DNA from: Manihot esculenta
Lineage: Eukaryota; Streptophyta; Magnoliopsida; Malpighiales; Euphorbiaceae
Direction: 5' to 3'
Assembly (NCBI RefSeq): GCF_001659605.2
Contig: NC_035164.2
Location: 3,985,870-4,049,869, forward strand
DNA: 64,000 nucleotides
Positions 49,743 to 59,867 of this stretch are shown here, piece after piece. Each line of letters begins with the position of its first letter. Positions within the stretch are counted from its first letter, which is position 1. The position numbers and the translations under genes are program-made. The notes under the pieces were generated by a model. That model was not told the DNA's origin. It saw nothing but the letters and a program-made list of their open reading frames with translations, and did not search any database.

Positions 49743-50084
49743 GTAATTGTAATACCCGGCTGGACTCCGGTATCGGGATTCCTACCGTCCGGTGGAATCT
49801 TAGATGTCGGAGGCCTCTAGAAGGGTAAGAACCATGTTTTTATAAAATATTTTAATGTGTTTTATGTTTTAAGCATGAAAGAAAATGAGTTTTTGCATGA
49901 AAATAGCATTGGAGGAAAACTCAGGTTCGGCCGCCGAACATGCATGCACTTCGGGAGTGCTTTAGGCCCCCGAAGGCATAAGTGAGGGAAGTCCAGGTTC
50001 GGCCGCCGAACCTCAAGTTCGGCCGCCAAACATGGCATGCATGCGGAGGCACATTCGGCCCCCGAACGTGGCCTGGCCAGCCAC

Positions 50085-50091
50085 TAAAAAA
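50085..50091 (+). promoter_or_regulatory. Damaged TATA box in the 5' LTR
   Basis: The 5' LTR reads TAAAAAA where the 3' LTR reads TATAAAA (57755-57761); the difference is at 50087. Other long members of the family keep a TATA, so the loss is specific to this LTR. Transcription of the element from this LTR should be weakened. Confidence 0.8.
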
Positions 50092-51225
50092 GGGTCCCTT
50101 AGCCGAAAACGGGCGAGCTTTTCTCCCCGTTGTCGGCCAAGATGAGTTCTCCGCCGTCCCTCACCAATCTTTGATGTTCTTCCTCTAGATCTTTCAAGAT
50201 TTTCATTTGTTTTAACTTTGTTTTGAAGATTTGAGCTTTTGAGCAAGTTTTGGAGCTTGGAGGTTCAAGAACTTAATCTCTCCCACCTCCGAGTTTTAGG
50301 TCGTCTCTCTCTCGATCTTCAAGAGGTAAGAGCCGATCTTAAGCTCATTGCATGTTTTAAGTAAGTTTTAAATAGATCTATGGGGGTAGAATGCATGTCT
50401 AGGTTATGGTTATGGTTATGGGTTTAATGTGTGTTCTTGAACAATGTGGATGCTTAATGTGTTGTAAATGGGGTTTATGATGATTCGAGGCCCCTAGGAA
50501 CTTGTATGCTTGTGTTTGTGTGTTGTAGAATAGGTTTGTTGCATGTTTGGAAGGTTTGGAGGCGAAATGTGCAAAAGGAGCCAAGTTTCTGCCCTTTGGC
50601 AGAAACCAGGTTCGGCAGCCGAAGGACTTTCGGCCGCCGAACATGGCTGGGGAGGCAAGCCTTTCGGCTGCCGAAGCCTGCCCCCGAAAGGAGACTTTCG
50701 TCTCTGTCTGGCAGTTTCGGCCGCCGAAAGTGCCGCCGAACATGCATGAGTTTCGTCTCTGTCTGGGAGTTTCGGCCGCCGAAGGTGCCGCCGAACCTGC
50801 CTGACTTTCGGCTCTGGAGGGACTTTCAGCCGCCGAACCTGCCGCTGAAAGTGCCCTGTCCAGGCCTCATTTGCATGTTTTTCTATGGTTGTTTCATGAT
50901 GTTTTAGGGGGTTTTTGGGGAGTAGTTTATAGTTATGTTCTAGTATGTTTGGTCCCTCATTTGAGTCCACCTGTGTAGGTTCGGACCCGAGGAACCGAGG
51001 ACCCCAGCAGTGAGTTCAGCTGCTTCGGTGTTGTCAGAGTCAGCCAGAGGTGAGTGGAACTAAACTTAAATCTTTTAAATTGAGAAATTAAATGTTTTAT
51101 CATGTTTCATGCATCATGATTATGCAATAGGATGATTGCATTAGTTTCACGAATATGCCGCATTGCATCGATTGTTGTTGATGTGGGTGAATATTGGATG
51201 ACCCAATTAGTCCATGACAGGAAGA

Positions 51226-51394
51226 CCAGGACCCCATTCTACGGCCTGGCACAGAGTAAGGAAAGACCAGGACCCCATTCTACGGCCTGGGACGGTTATA
51301 GGACTCGAAGACCAGGAGCCCAGAGGAGGCCCTGGGACAATGGTAAGTAATGTATGTTATGACAGGAAGACCAGGACCCCATGCTACGGCCTGA
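51226..51394 (+). repeat. Four tandem hairpins in the 5' LTR
   Basis: Units at 51226-51249, 51267-51290, 51312-51335 and 51371-51394 have stems CCAGG and CCTGG (the last has CCTGA). Loops vary, and unit 3 has a longer stem (CCAGGAGCC with GGCCCTGG). The 3' LTR has the same array near 58896-59064 with the last stem intact. Confidence 0.75.
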
Positions 51395-52034
51395 CACAGA
51401 GTTAGCTTGGACTAATTGGTGACAAGTTCACCCAGCCCTTATGTGAATTGTCTGTGTTATGATGCATTTCATTGAAGCATAGTGTTAATATGTTTTATGG
51501 TTCTACTCACTGGGCTTTTAGCTCACCCCTCTCCCTTTACCCCAGGCTTGCAGGTACAGGATAGAAGAGGAGGTCGGTTAGAGTAAAGCTTGTTTTTGTA
51601 ATAGATAGAATGTGGACATGACAAATCATAGAACGATGTAATGTAAAAGTACAGTATAGTTATGTAATGATGTTTATGGATATTAGAGGTGTGCTTGACC
51701 ATAGAATGTTGTTATCCCTTTTAATACATGATCTTGGATTTTTATGTCGTTTATGCAAACCAACTCAACACAGGTTATGTTACCCATTTGGGGACACTGA
51801 TGAGATCCCACAGAGGGATCAATGTTTATGATTTATGTTATATACAGTGCATGCACAGGTTGAGTTTGGTGTATGAATGGAAAGGAAAGTTTTAATTTTT
51901 ATGTATGTTGCTGATCATGTATGGGATTATACAGGTTTACAGGTTAAATGTCAGGCTTGCTATGGGTCCTGGCGGCCTTAACCCGATCTGGATCCTAGCG
52001 CCGGTAGCGGTCCGATTTTCGGGTCGTTATAGAA

Positions 52035-52046
52035 TGGTATCAGAGC
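52035..52046 (+). other. Primer-binding site of the chromovirus
   Basis: TGGTATCAGAGC, three bases after the 5' LTR, matches the plant retroelement site for initiator tRNA-Met. Confidence 0.95.
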
Positions 52047-52303
52047 CCTAGGTTCATATGGTCGGACCAAGAGTGTCGGGCTCATAGAGGTTATAAAAGG
52101 TCAAGCACAATAGGAAAGATCATGTCCACTAGGATAGGATGTGGAGTCCTGTCTTGTATGATGATGTGAAATGCCATGATAATATGCATGTGCATTACCG
52201 ATATGCTATGATATGTGATGTATGTAATGTGGGTTCATGTGTTCCCACATGAACCATGTGGTGCTAATGTTTGTTTGTTATGTGCGGTTTTTCAGAAAAC
52301 AGG

Positions 52304-55300
52304 ATGAGAGGAACTCGTCGATCTGCACGATTGACTGGAGTGCCACCTGAGGATGAGGGCATGAGCGCCCGTCCTCCTACATTGCCTAGGGCAATGTCTA
52401 GTAGGGCTAGCAGAGAAAGAGCAGTAAGAGACCCTAGAAGGTCTCTGGATTTGGGTAGGAGCAGATCAGTGAGGGGAACAGTTCAGGGAGGAATGTCAGA
52501 GGACATGGGGGATGATATGGATGTAGAGTAGAGGAGGGATAGCAGTCTGGGAGTTAGCATGTCAGAAGAGGGAATGGGAGAGTCCCTAGGAGGCACTCAG
52601 ACCTCAGGATTTGTTCAGCCACCCCACTACCCACACTTCTCACAACATCTCGGGTATTCGATGGGAGGTACATCGGATTACCCTAGTTTCACCCCTTATC
52701 CCACACAGATGCCATACCCACCATACTACCCACCATATTCACAATACCCAATGTATCCACCCCCACCTTACTATCCAAATCCAGCAAACCCTACCTCAGA
52801 AAATGTTGCACCATCTCCACCACCTACAGAACCAGCAGCCCCAGTTACTCAACCTTCTAAACCTAGCTCGGCCAGTGGGAGCAAGGTCAAGATGACTGAC
52901 TACATGAAACTGGGTGCTCCTCAGTATGAAAAAGGGGATGACCCATTTGTGTATCTTGAAAGGGTTAAGGTGATTACAGATGAGATTGGGGCTGATGACA
53001 GTAGAGCCATTCAGATGGCCGGGTTCACGCTTAAGTGTAAGAAGGCACGAGAGTGGTTCAAGAATTATGTGAACCCGAGAGTGGACAACATGTCTTGGGA
53101 AGAGTTTGCAAACGAGTTTGCAGGATGGGCTTTTCCCGATAGTTCAAGAGAGCTGAAGATGATAGAGTTCGAGCAGTTGAGGCAGACAGAGGATATGAGT
53201 GTAGAGGAGTACACCGACAGGTTCTTGGAGCTGTTGCCTTTTGCTGGGCAGAGTCTGGATACAGATTCGAAGAAGTCAAGGAGGTATGTCATGAAACTTC
53301 ATTCCAGGTATTCCTCCTTGATTCAGTCCGTGGACAGGGAGAGCTTCCATGCCATAGTAGATATGGCCAGGAAAATGGAGGTCAGTGCCATCATTCAGGG
53401 GACAGTTAAGCAGACAGTGGCACAACCTTCTGGTTCTAAAACTCCGGGTGGGGGAAAGTTAGATCCCTCTACCCTGAGTGCAGCGGCCTCAGGCAGTAAG
53501 AGATGGGGTAAACCCAAGGGTAAGAAGAACAAGTTCTGGAGCAAAGTCAAGTCTAGTCTGGGATTTGGGAGTGGCTTAAGCTCTGGTGCAGATAATGCAG
53601 TTTGTGCGAAGTGTGGTAGGCCACACAAGGGAGTATGTCGGTTTGGGACGAACGCCTGTTTCAGATGTGGTCAGGAGGGGCATATGGCTCGAGAATGTCC
53701 AAGAGCAGTCCCGATGGCTCAGTCCCAGCAGACAGCCTCAGGCAGTGTAGCGCAGCCAGCAGCTCCAGCCATGACTCAGACCAGTGGCAGAGGCAGAGGG
53801 AGAGGGGCAGCCTCTTCTTCAGCGGGTTTCAGAGGTGAAGGTCCATCAGCTCCAGCACGGATCTTCACAATGACACAGCAGGAGGCAGATGCATCTAACA
53901 CCGTGGTGGCAGGTAACTTAGTCATTGGTTGTTCAGATTTGTATGCCTTGATGGACCCTGGTGCATCTCATTCTTTTATTGCTCCGAGAGCCGTGGGGAG
54001 GTTGGGTCTGATGACTTATGGGTTAGAGTGTCCTCTCTGGGTCAGTGGACCCAAGTGTGATCCATCAGTGGCAGAGTCAGTCTGCCAGTGTAGTCCTGTG
54101 TATGTTGAGGGAAGATGCTTGTCCGTCGACCTAGTGGTTCTAGATTTGACAGATTTTGACGTCATTCTAGGGATGGACTGGTTATCTACCCATGGTGCTA
54201 CCTTGGACTGCAGGGACAAGGTAGTCAGGTTCAGAGGTCAGGATGGGTCTGAGGTTGTCTTCAGACGAGACAGGAGGGGTACACCTAGAGGTCTAATATC
54301 AGCTCTTCAGGCTCGAAGGTTGCTCAGGAGGGGATGTCAGGGGTATTTGGCTCATGTGAGAGAGCTTAGCAGTCAGGTCAGAGAGCCCGCCTCGGTGCCA
54401 GTGGTTAGAGAGTTCTTAGATGTGTTCCCAGACGAGCTGCCAGGTTTACCACCTGCTAGGGAGATAGAGTTCGAGATAGAACTGATGCCTGGAACCCGAC
54501 CGATCTCTATCCCTCCCTACAGGATGGCGCCAGCAGAATTGAAAGAGTTGAAGGAGCAGTTACAGGAGCTGGTAGACAAGGGCTTCATCCGACCGAGTAC
54601 CTCACCCTGGGGTGCTCCAGTTTTGTTTGTGAGAAAGAAGGATGGATCCCTTAGACTTTGTATCGACTACAGGCAGTTGAACAAAGTCACTACCAAGAAC
54701 AAGTACCCATTGCCAAGGATCGACGATCTATTCGACCAGCTAGCAGGAGCGGGTTGTTTCTCCAAAATAGATCTGAGATCTGGGTATCATCAGCTGAGGA
54801 TCAGAGAAGAAGATGCGCCAAAGAGAGCTTTCAGGACCAGATATGGGCATTTTGAGTTCCTTGTGATGCCGTTCGGGTTAACCAACGTCCCTGCAGCATT
54901 CATGGACCTCATGAACAGAGTGTTTAGCTAGTACCTGGATCACTTCGTTATTGTCTTCATAGATGATATCTTAGTGTATTCCAGGAATGCAGAGGAGCAT
55001 GCCCATCATCTGAGGTTGGTTTTGCAGACCTTAAGGGAACATGGCTTGTATGCCAAGTTCTCTAAGTGTGAGTTCTGGCTGAGGAGCATTTCATTCTTGG
55101 GGCATGTGGTGTCAGAAAAAGGAATAGAGGTAGACCCCAAGAAGGTAGAAGCTGTGGCTAACTGGCCTAGACCCACTTCAGTGATAGAGATTAGAAGTTT
55201 CTTGGGTTTGGCAGGTTACTACAGGAGGTTCGTTCAGGACTTCTCGAAAATTGCAGCTCCTCTGACCAGGTTAACCAGGAAGAATCAGAAGTTTGTGTGG

Positions 55301-57298
55301 ACCGACCAGTGCGAAGAGAGTTTTGAAGAGCTTAAGAAGAGGTTGACTTCAGCACCAGTGTTAGCTCTGCCATCTAGTGATGCAGACTTTACAGTCTTTT
55401 GTGATGCGTCCCGTGTGGGACTGGGTTGTGTACTAATGCAGAATGAGAGGGTGATTGCTTATGCTTCTAGACAGCTAAAGAAGCATGAGTTGAATTACCC
55501 CACACATGACCTTGAGATGGCAGCAGTAATCTTTGCACTCAAGATGTGGAGACACTACCTCTATGGGGTAAAATGTGAGATCTTCACAGATCATAAAAGC
55601 CTGCAGTACATCCTGAGTCAAAGAGATTTGAACTTGAGACAGAGGAGATGGGTAGAGCTGCTGAGTGACTATGATTGCAAGATTCAGTATCATCCGGGTA
55701 AGGCGAATGTCGTGGCAGACGCCCTAAGCCGGAAGTCACTAGGCAGTCTATCCCACATCACGGCAGAGAGGAGACCAGTGGTGAAGGAGTTTTACAAGCT
55801 CATTGATGAAGGTCTACAGTTGGAGTTGTCTGGTACAGGTGCTTTAGTGGCCCAGATGAGAGTGACACCTGTGTTTCTGGAGCAAGTGGCTCAGAAACAG
55901 CATAAGGACCCAGAGTTAGTGAAGATTGCCAGGACTGTTCAGTCAGGCAAAGACAGCGAGTTCAGATTCGACAACAAGGGGATCCTCCGCTATGGGAGTC
56001 GTTTATGTGTACCAGATGACATAGGGCTAAAAGGAGACATTATGAGAGAGGCTCATAATGCAAGATACAACATTCACCCCGGAGCCACCAAGATGTATCA
56101 AGATCTGAAAAAGGTTTATTGGTGGCCAGCTATGAAGAGAGAAGTGGCACAGTTTGTGTCAGCCTGCGAAGTGTGTCAGAGGGTGAAGCTGAAACATCAG
56201 AAGCCGGCTGGAATGCTTAACCCGCTACCTATCCCAGAGTGGAAATGGGAGAATATAGCTATGGACTTCGTAGTGGGGTTACCGGCGACGTCCAACAGAT
56301 TGGACTCCATATGGGTGATTGTGGACAGACTCACCAAATCTGCTCACTTCATCCCTGTCAGGAGTGGCTATTCTGTGGACAAGTTGGCGCAGGTGTATAT
56401 TGATGAGATAGTCAGACTGCATGGAGTTCCTGTTTCTATAGTGTCAGATAGAGGACCCCAGTTCACCTCCAGGTTTTAGCGGAGTCTGCAAGATGCCATG
56501 GGTACCAGGTTGGATTTCAGTACTGCCTTCCATCCACAGACAGACGGACAGTCAGAGAGGACCATCCAGACCATAGAAGATATGCTAAGAATGTGTGTGC
56601 TGGACTTTGGCGGTTCTTGGAGGCAGCATCTACCTTTGGTGGAGTTTGCTTACAATAACAGCCATCATGCTAGCATCGGGATGGCTCCATATGAAGCTTT
56701 ATATGGAAGGAAGTGCAGGTCACCTGTTTGCTGGGAAGAAGTTAGAGAAAAGGCCTTGGCAGGGCCTGAGTTAGTAGAGATCACCAGCAGGGTGGTACCC
56801 TTAATCAGAGAAAGAATCAAGACGGCTGCAAGCAGACAGAAGAGTTATGCAGACATCCGTAGAAGGCAAGTAGAGTTCCAGGAGGGGGATCTGGTATTGC
56901 TCAAGGTGTCTCCAATGAAAGGAGTGGTTCGGTTTGGGAAGAAAGGTAAGCTGGCTCCGCGGTACATCGGACCCTTTGAAGTCTTGCAAAAGATTGGGAA
57001 TGTATCGTACAAGCTGGATTTACCTGCTTCAATGGAGAGAATCCATCCAGTTTTCCATGTTTCTATGTTGAGAAAGTTCGTGTCAGATCCGGGCAAGGTT
57101 CTTAATGAGCCTGATGTGGAGATCCAAGAGGATCTCTCCTATGTTGAGCAGCCGGTACAAATCCTAGACACCCAGATCAGAAAGCTAAGGAACAAGGAAA
57201 TCCCGATGGTGAAGGTCCTTTGGAACCACCACAATCTGGAAGAGTGCACTTGGGAGACACGGGAGTCCATGCTCCAGCAGTACCCTTATCTTTTCTAA
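52304..57298 (+). pseudogene. Chromovirus gag-pol, one phase with three in-frame TAG codons
   Basis: From the ATG at 52304 (MRGTRRSARL) to the stop at 57296-57298 a single phase is kept, 1665 codons, broken by TAG at 52529-52531, 54929-54931 and 56477-56479. After a Pro/Tyr-rich region come gag (about 52931-53338), a zinc knuckle [14 protein letters not shown] (53657-53698), and protease with DPGAS at 53954 (an unusual Pro where Thr or Ser is typical). RT follows ([20 protein letters not shown]), with FIDD at 54956-54967. RNase H has FCDAS near 55400, and the integrase zinc region starts near 56053. Integrase carries Asp 56264-56266, Asp 56447-56449 and Glu 56555-56557. The C-terminal [15 protein letters not shown] is chromodomain-like, a mark of chromoviruses. 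No frameshift was seen. The stops fall in gag, RT and integrase, so the copy should not make full polyprotein. Confidence 0.94.
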
Positions 57299-57384
57299 GG
57301 TTAGTTTCTTATGAGTTTTATGTGTATGTTATGTTGTATGCCTTGCATGTGCTAGTTGAGGAACAATCGGGGACGAATGTTCTT

Positions 57385-57397
57385 AAGGGGGGGAGAA
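57385..57397 (+). other. Polypurine tract of the chromovirus
   Basis: AAGGGGGGGAGAA lies directly before the 3' LTR, where plus-strand DNA synthesis is primed. Confidence 0.92.
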
Positions 57398-59701
57398 TGT
57401 AATACCCGGCTGGACTCCGGTATCGGGATTCCTACTGTCCGGTGGAATCTTGGATGTCGGAGGCCTCTAGAAGGGTAAGAACCATGTTTTTATAAAATGT
57501 TTTAATGTGTTTTATGTTTTAAGCATGAAAGAAAATGAGTTTTTGCATGAAAATTGCATTGGAGAAAAACTCAGGTTCGGCCGCCGAACCCCTAGTTCGG
57601 CCGCCGAACATGCATGCACTTCGGGAGTGCTTTAGGCCCCCGAAGGCATAAGTGAGGGAAGTCCAGGTTCGGCCGCCGAACCTCAAGTTCGGCCGCCGAA
57701 CATGGCATGCATGCGGAGGCACATTCGGCCCCCGAACGTGGCCTGGCCAGCCACTATAAAAGGGTCCCTTAGCCGAAAACGGGCGAGCTTTTCTCCCCGT
57801 TGTCGGCCAAGGTGAGTTCTTCGCCGTCCCTCACCAATCTTTGATGCTCTTCCTCTAGATCTTTCAAGATTTTCATTTGTTTTAACTTTGTTTTGAAGAT
57901 TTGAGCTTTTGAGCAAGTTTTGGAGCTTGGAGGTTCAAGAACCCAATCTCTCCCACCTCCGAGTTTTAGGTCGTCTCTCTCTCGATCTTCAAGAGGTAAG
58001 AGCCGATCTTAAGCTCATTGCATGTTTTAAGTAAGTTTTAAGTAGATCTATGGGGGTAGAATGCATGTCTAGGTTATGGTTATGGTTATGGGTTTAATGT
58101 GTGTTCTTGAACAATGTGGATGCTTGATGTGTTGTAGATGGGGTTTATGATGATTCGAGGCCCCTAGGAACTTGTATGCTTGTGTTTGTGTGTTGTAGAA
58201 TAGGTTTGTTGCATGTTTAGAAGGTTTGGAGGCGAAATGTGCAAAAGGAGCCAAGTTTCTGCCCTTTGGCAGAAACCAGGTTCGGCAGTCGAAGGACTTT
58301 CGGCCGCCGAACATGGCTGGGGAGGCAAGCCTTTCGGCTGCCGAAGCCTGCCCCCGAAAGGAGACTTTCGTCTCTGTCTGGCAGTTTCGGCCGCCGAAAG
58401 TGCTGCCGAACATGCATGAGTTTCGTCTCTGTCTGGGAGTTTCGGCCGCCGAAGGTGCCGCCGAACCTGCCTGACTTTCGGCTCTGGAGGGACTTTCGGC
58501 CGCCGAACCTGCCGCCGAAAGTGCCCTGTCCAGGCCTCCTTTGCATGTTTTTCTATGGTTGTTTCATGATGTTTTAGGGGGTTTTTGGGGAGTAGTTTAT
58601 AGTTATGTTCTAGTATGTTTGGTCCCTCATTTGAGTCCACCTGTGTAGGTTTGGACCCGAGGAACCGAGGACCCCAGCAGTGAGTTTAGCTGCTTCGGTG
58701 TTGTTAGAGTCAGCCAGAGATGAGTGGAACTAAACTTAAATCTTTTAAATTGAGAAATTAAATGTTTTATCATGTTTCATGCATCATGATTATGCAATAG
58801 GATGATTGCATTAGTTTCACGAATATGCCGCATTGCATCGATTGTTGTTGATGTGGGTGAATATTGGATGACCCAATTAGTCCATGACAGGAAGACCAGG
58901 ACCCCATTCTACGGCCTGGCACAGAGTAAGGAAAGACCAGGACCCCATTCTACGGCCTGGCACGGTTATAGGACTCGAAGACCAGGAGCCCAGAGGAGGC
59001 CCTGGGACAATGGTAAGTAATGTATGTTATGACAGGAAGACCAGGACCCCATGCTACGGCCTGGCACAGAGTTAGCTTGGACTAATTGGTGACAAGTTCA
59101 CCCAGCCCTTATATGAATTGTCTGTGTTATGATGCATTTCATTGAAGCATAGTGTTAATATGTTTTATAGTTCTACTCACTGGGCTTTTAGCTCACCCCT
59201 CTCCCTTTACCCCAGGCTTGCAGGTATAGGATAGAAGAGGAGGTCGGTTAGAGTAAAGCTTGTTTGTGTAATAGATAGAATGTGGACATGACAAATCATA
59301 GAACGATGTAATGTAAAAGTACATTATAGTTATGTAATGATGTTTATGGATATTAGAGGTGTGCTTGACCATAGAATGTTGTTATCCCTTTTAATACATG
59401 ATCTTGGATTTTTATGTCGTTTATGCAAACCAACTCAACACAGGTTATGTCACCCATTTGGGGACACTGATGAGATCCCACAGAGGGATCAATGTTTATG
59501 ATTTATGTTATATACAGTGCATGCACAGGTTGAGTTTGGTGTATGAATGGAAAGGAAAGTTTTAATTTTTATGTATATTGCTGATCATGTATGGGATTAT
59601 ACAGGTTTACAGGTTAAATGTCAGGCTTGCTACGGGTCCCGGCGGCCTTAAGCCGATCTGGATCCTAGCGCCGGTAGCGGTCCGATTTTCGGGTCGTTAC
59701 A
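57398..59701 (+). repeat. 3' LTR of the chromovirus (2304 bp)
   Basis: It keeps the TATA box and the normal end GTCGTTACA. Splice-like sites are donor GT at 57996, acceptor AG at 58647-58648 and acceptor AG at 59222-59223; the second donor is changed from GT to AT at 58720. Confidence 0.95.
57755..57761 (+). promoter_or_regulatory. TATA box of the 3' LTR
   Basis: TATAAAA follows CCAGCCAC. As part of the 3' LTR it could start transcription outward into the Athila remnant and beyond. Confidence 0.8.
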
Positions 59702-59807
59702 GTAATTTTATTTTTACTATTTTTATTATTTATTGTTTACTTTTATTTAAAAACCCAAAACCCTTATTCACTTTTCTTTTCTTTTCTCTTCTTTCCCATG
59801 CCGTCAA

Positions 59808-59814
<7 letters not shown>

Positions 59815-59838
<24 letters not shown>
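59815..59838 (+). repeat. TC microsatellite in the Athila leader of the downstream ORF
   Basis: A TC run upstream of the acceptor CTCTCTTGCAG (59850-59860). It may serve as, or extend, a polypyrimidine tract. Confidence 0.8.
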
Positions 59839-59867
59839 GCGACTCTTCCCTCTCTTGCAGGAACGGC

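Larger units (their letters stand above)
49748..52031 (+). repeat. 5' LTR of the chromovirus (2284 bp)
   Basis: It starts TGTAATACCCGGCTGG and ends GTCGTTATA, a C-to-T change of the usual TTACA. Putative sites are donor GT at 50326, acceptor AG at 50977-50978, donor GT at 51050 and acceptor AG at 51552-51553. It lacks one TTCGGCCGCCGAA unit near 49935 that the 3' LTR has. Confidence 0.95.
49748..59701 (+). mobile_element. Full-length Tekay/Del-type chromovirus (Ty3/gypsy), 9954 bp
   Basis: LTRs lie at 49748-52031 and 57398-59701 and the 5-bp duplication GTAAT flanks the whole at 49743-49747 and 59702-59706. The order is LTR, primer site, gag, protease, RT, RNase H, integrase with chromodomain-like C-terminus, polypurine tract, LTR. 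The LTRs differ at only a small number of positions by eye plus a 19-20 bp gap, so insertion is recent. Coding is one long phase broken by three TAG codons, and the 5' LTR has lost its TATA. It is therefore a complete but probably non-autonomous copy. Confidence 0.96.

Noticed and set aside
50399..50970. Several overlapping open frames on both strands rich in RRPK, SAAE and FGGR peptides
   Set aside because: They run through the TTCGGCCGCCGAA motif clusters of the LTR, recur in every LTR copy in different frames and directions, and resemble no protein. They are by-products of CG-rich repeats.
52271..52531. A separate small gene upstream of gag
   Set aside because: It is in the same phase as gag and differs from it only by an in-frame TAG at 52529, so it is the N-terminal part of gag.
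54929..54931. Programmed TAG readthrough as in some retroviruses
   Set aside because: The three TAG codons are inside gag, RT and integrase rather than at the gag-pol border, so ordinary mutation is the simpler reading.
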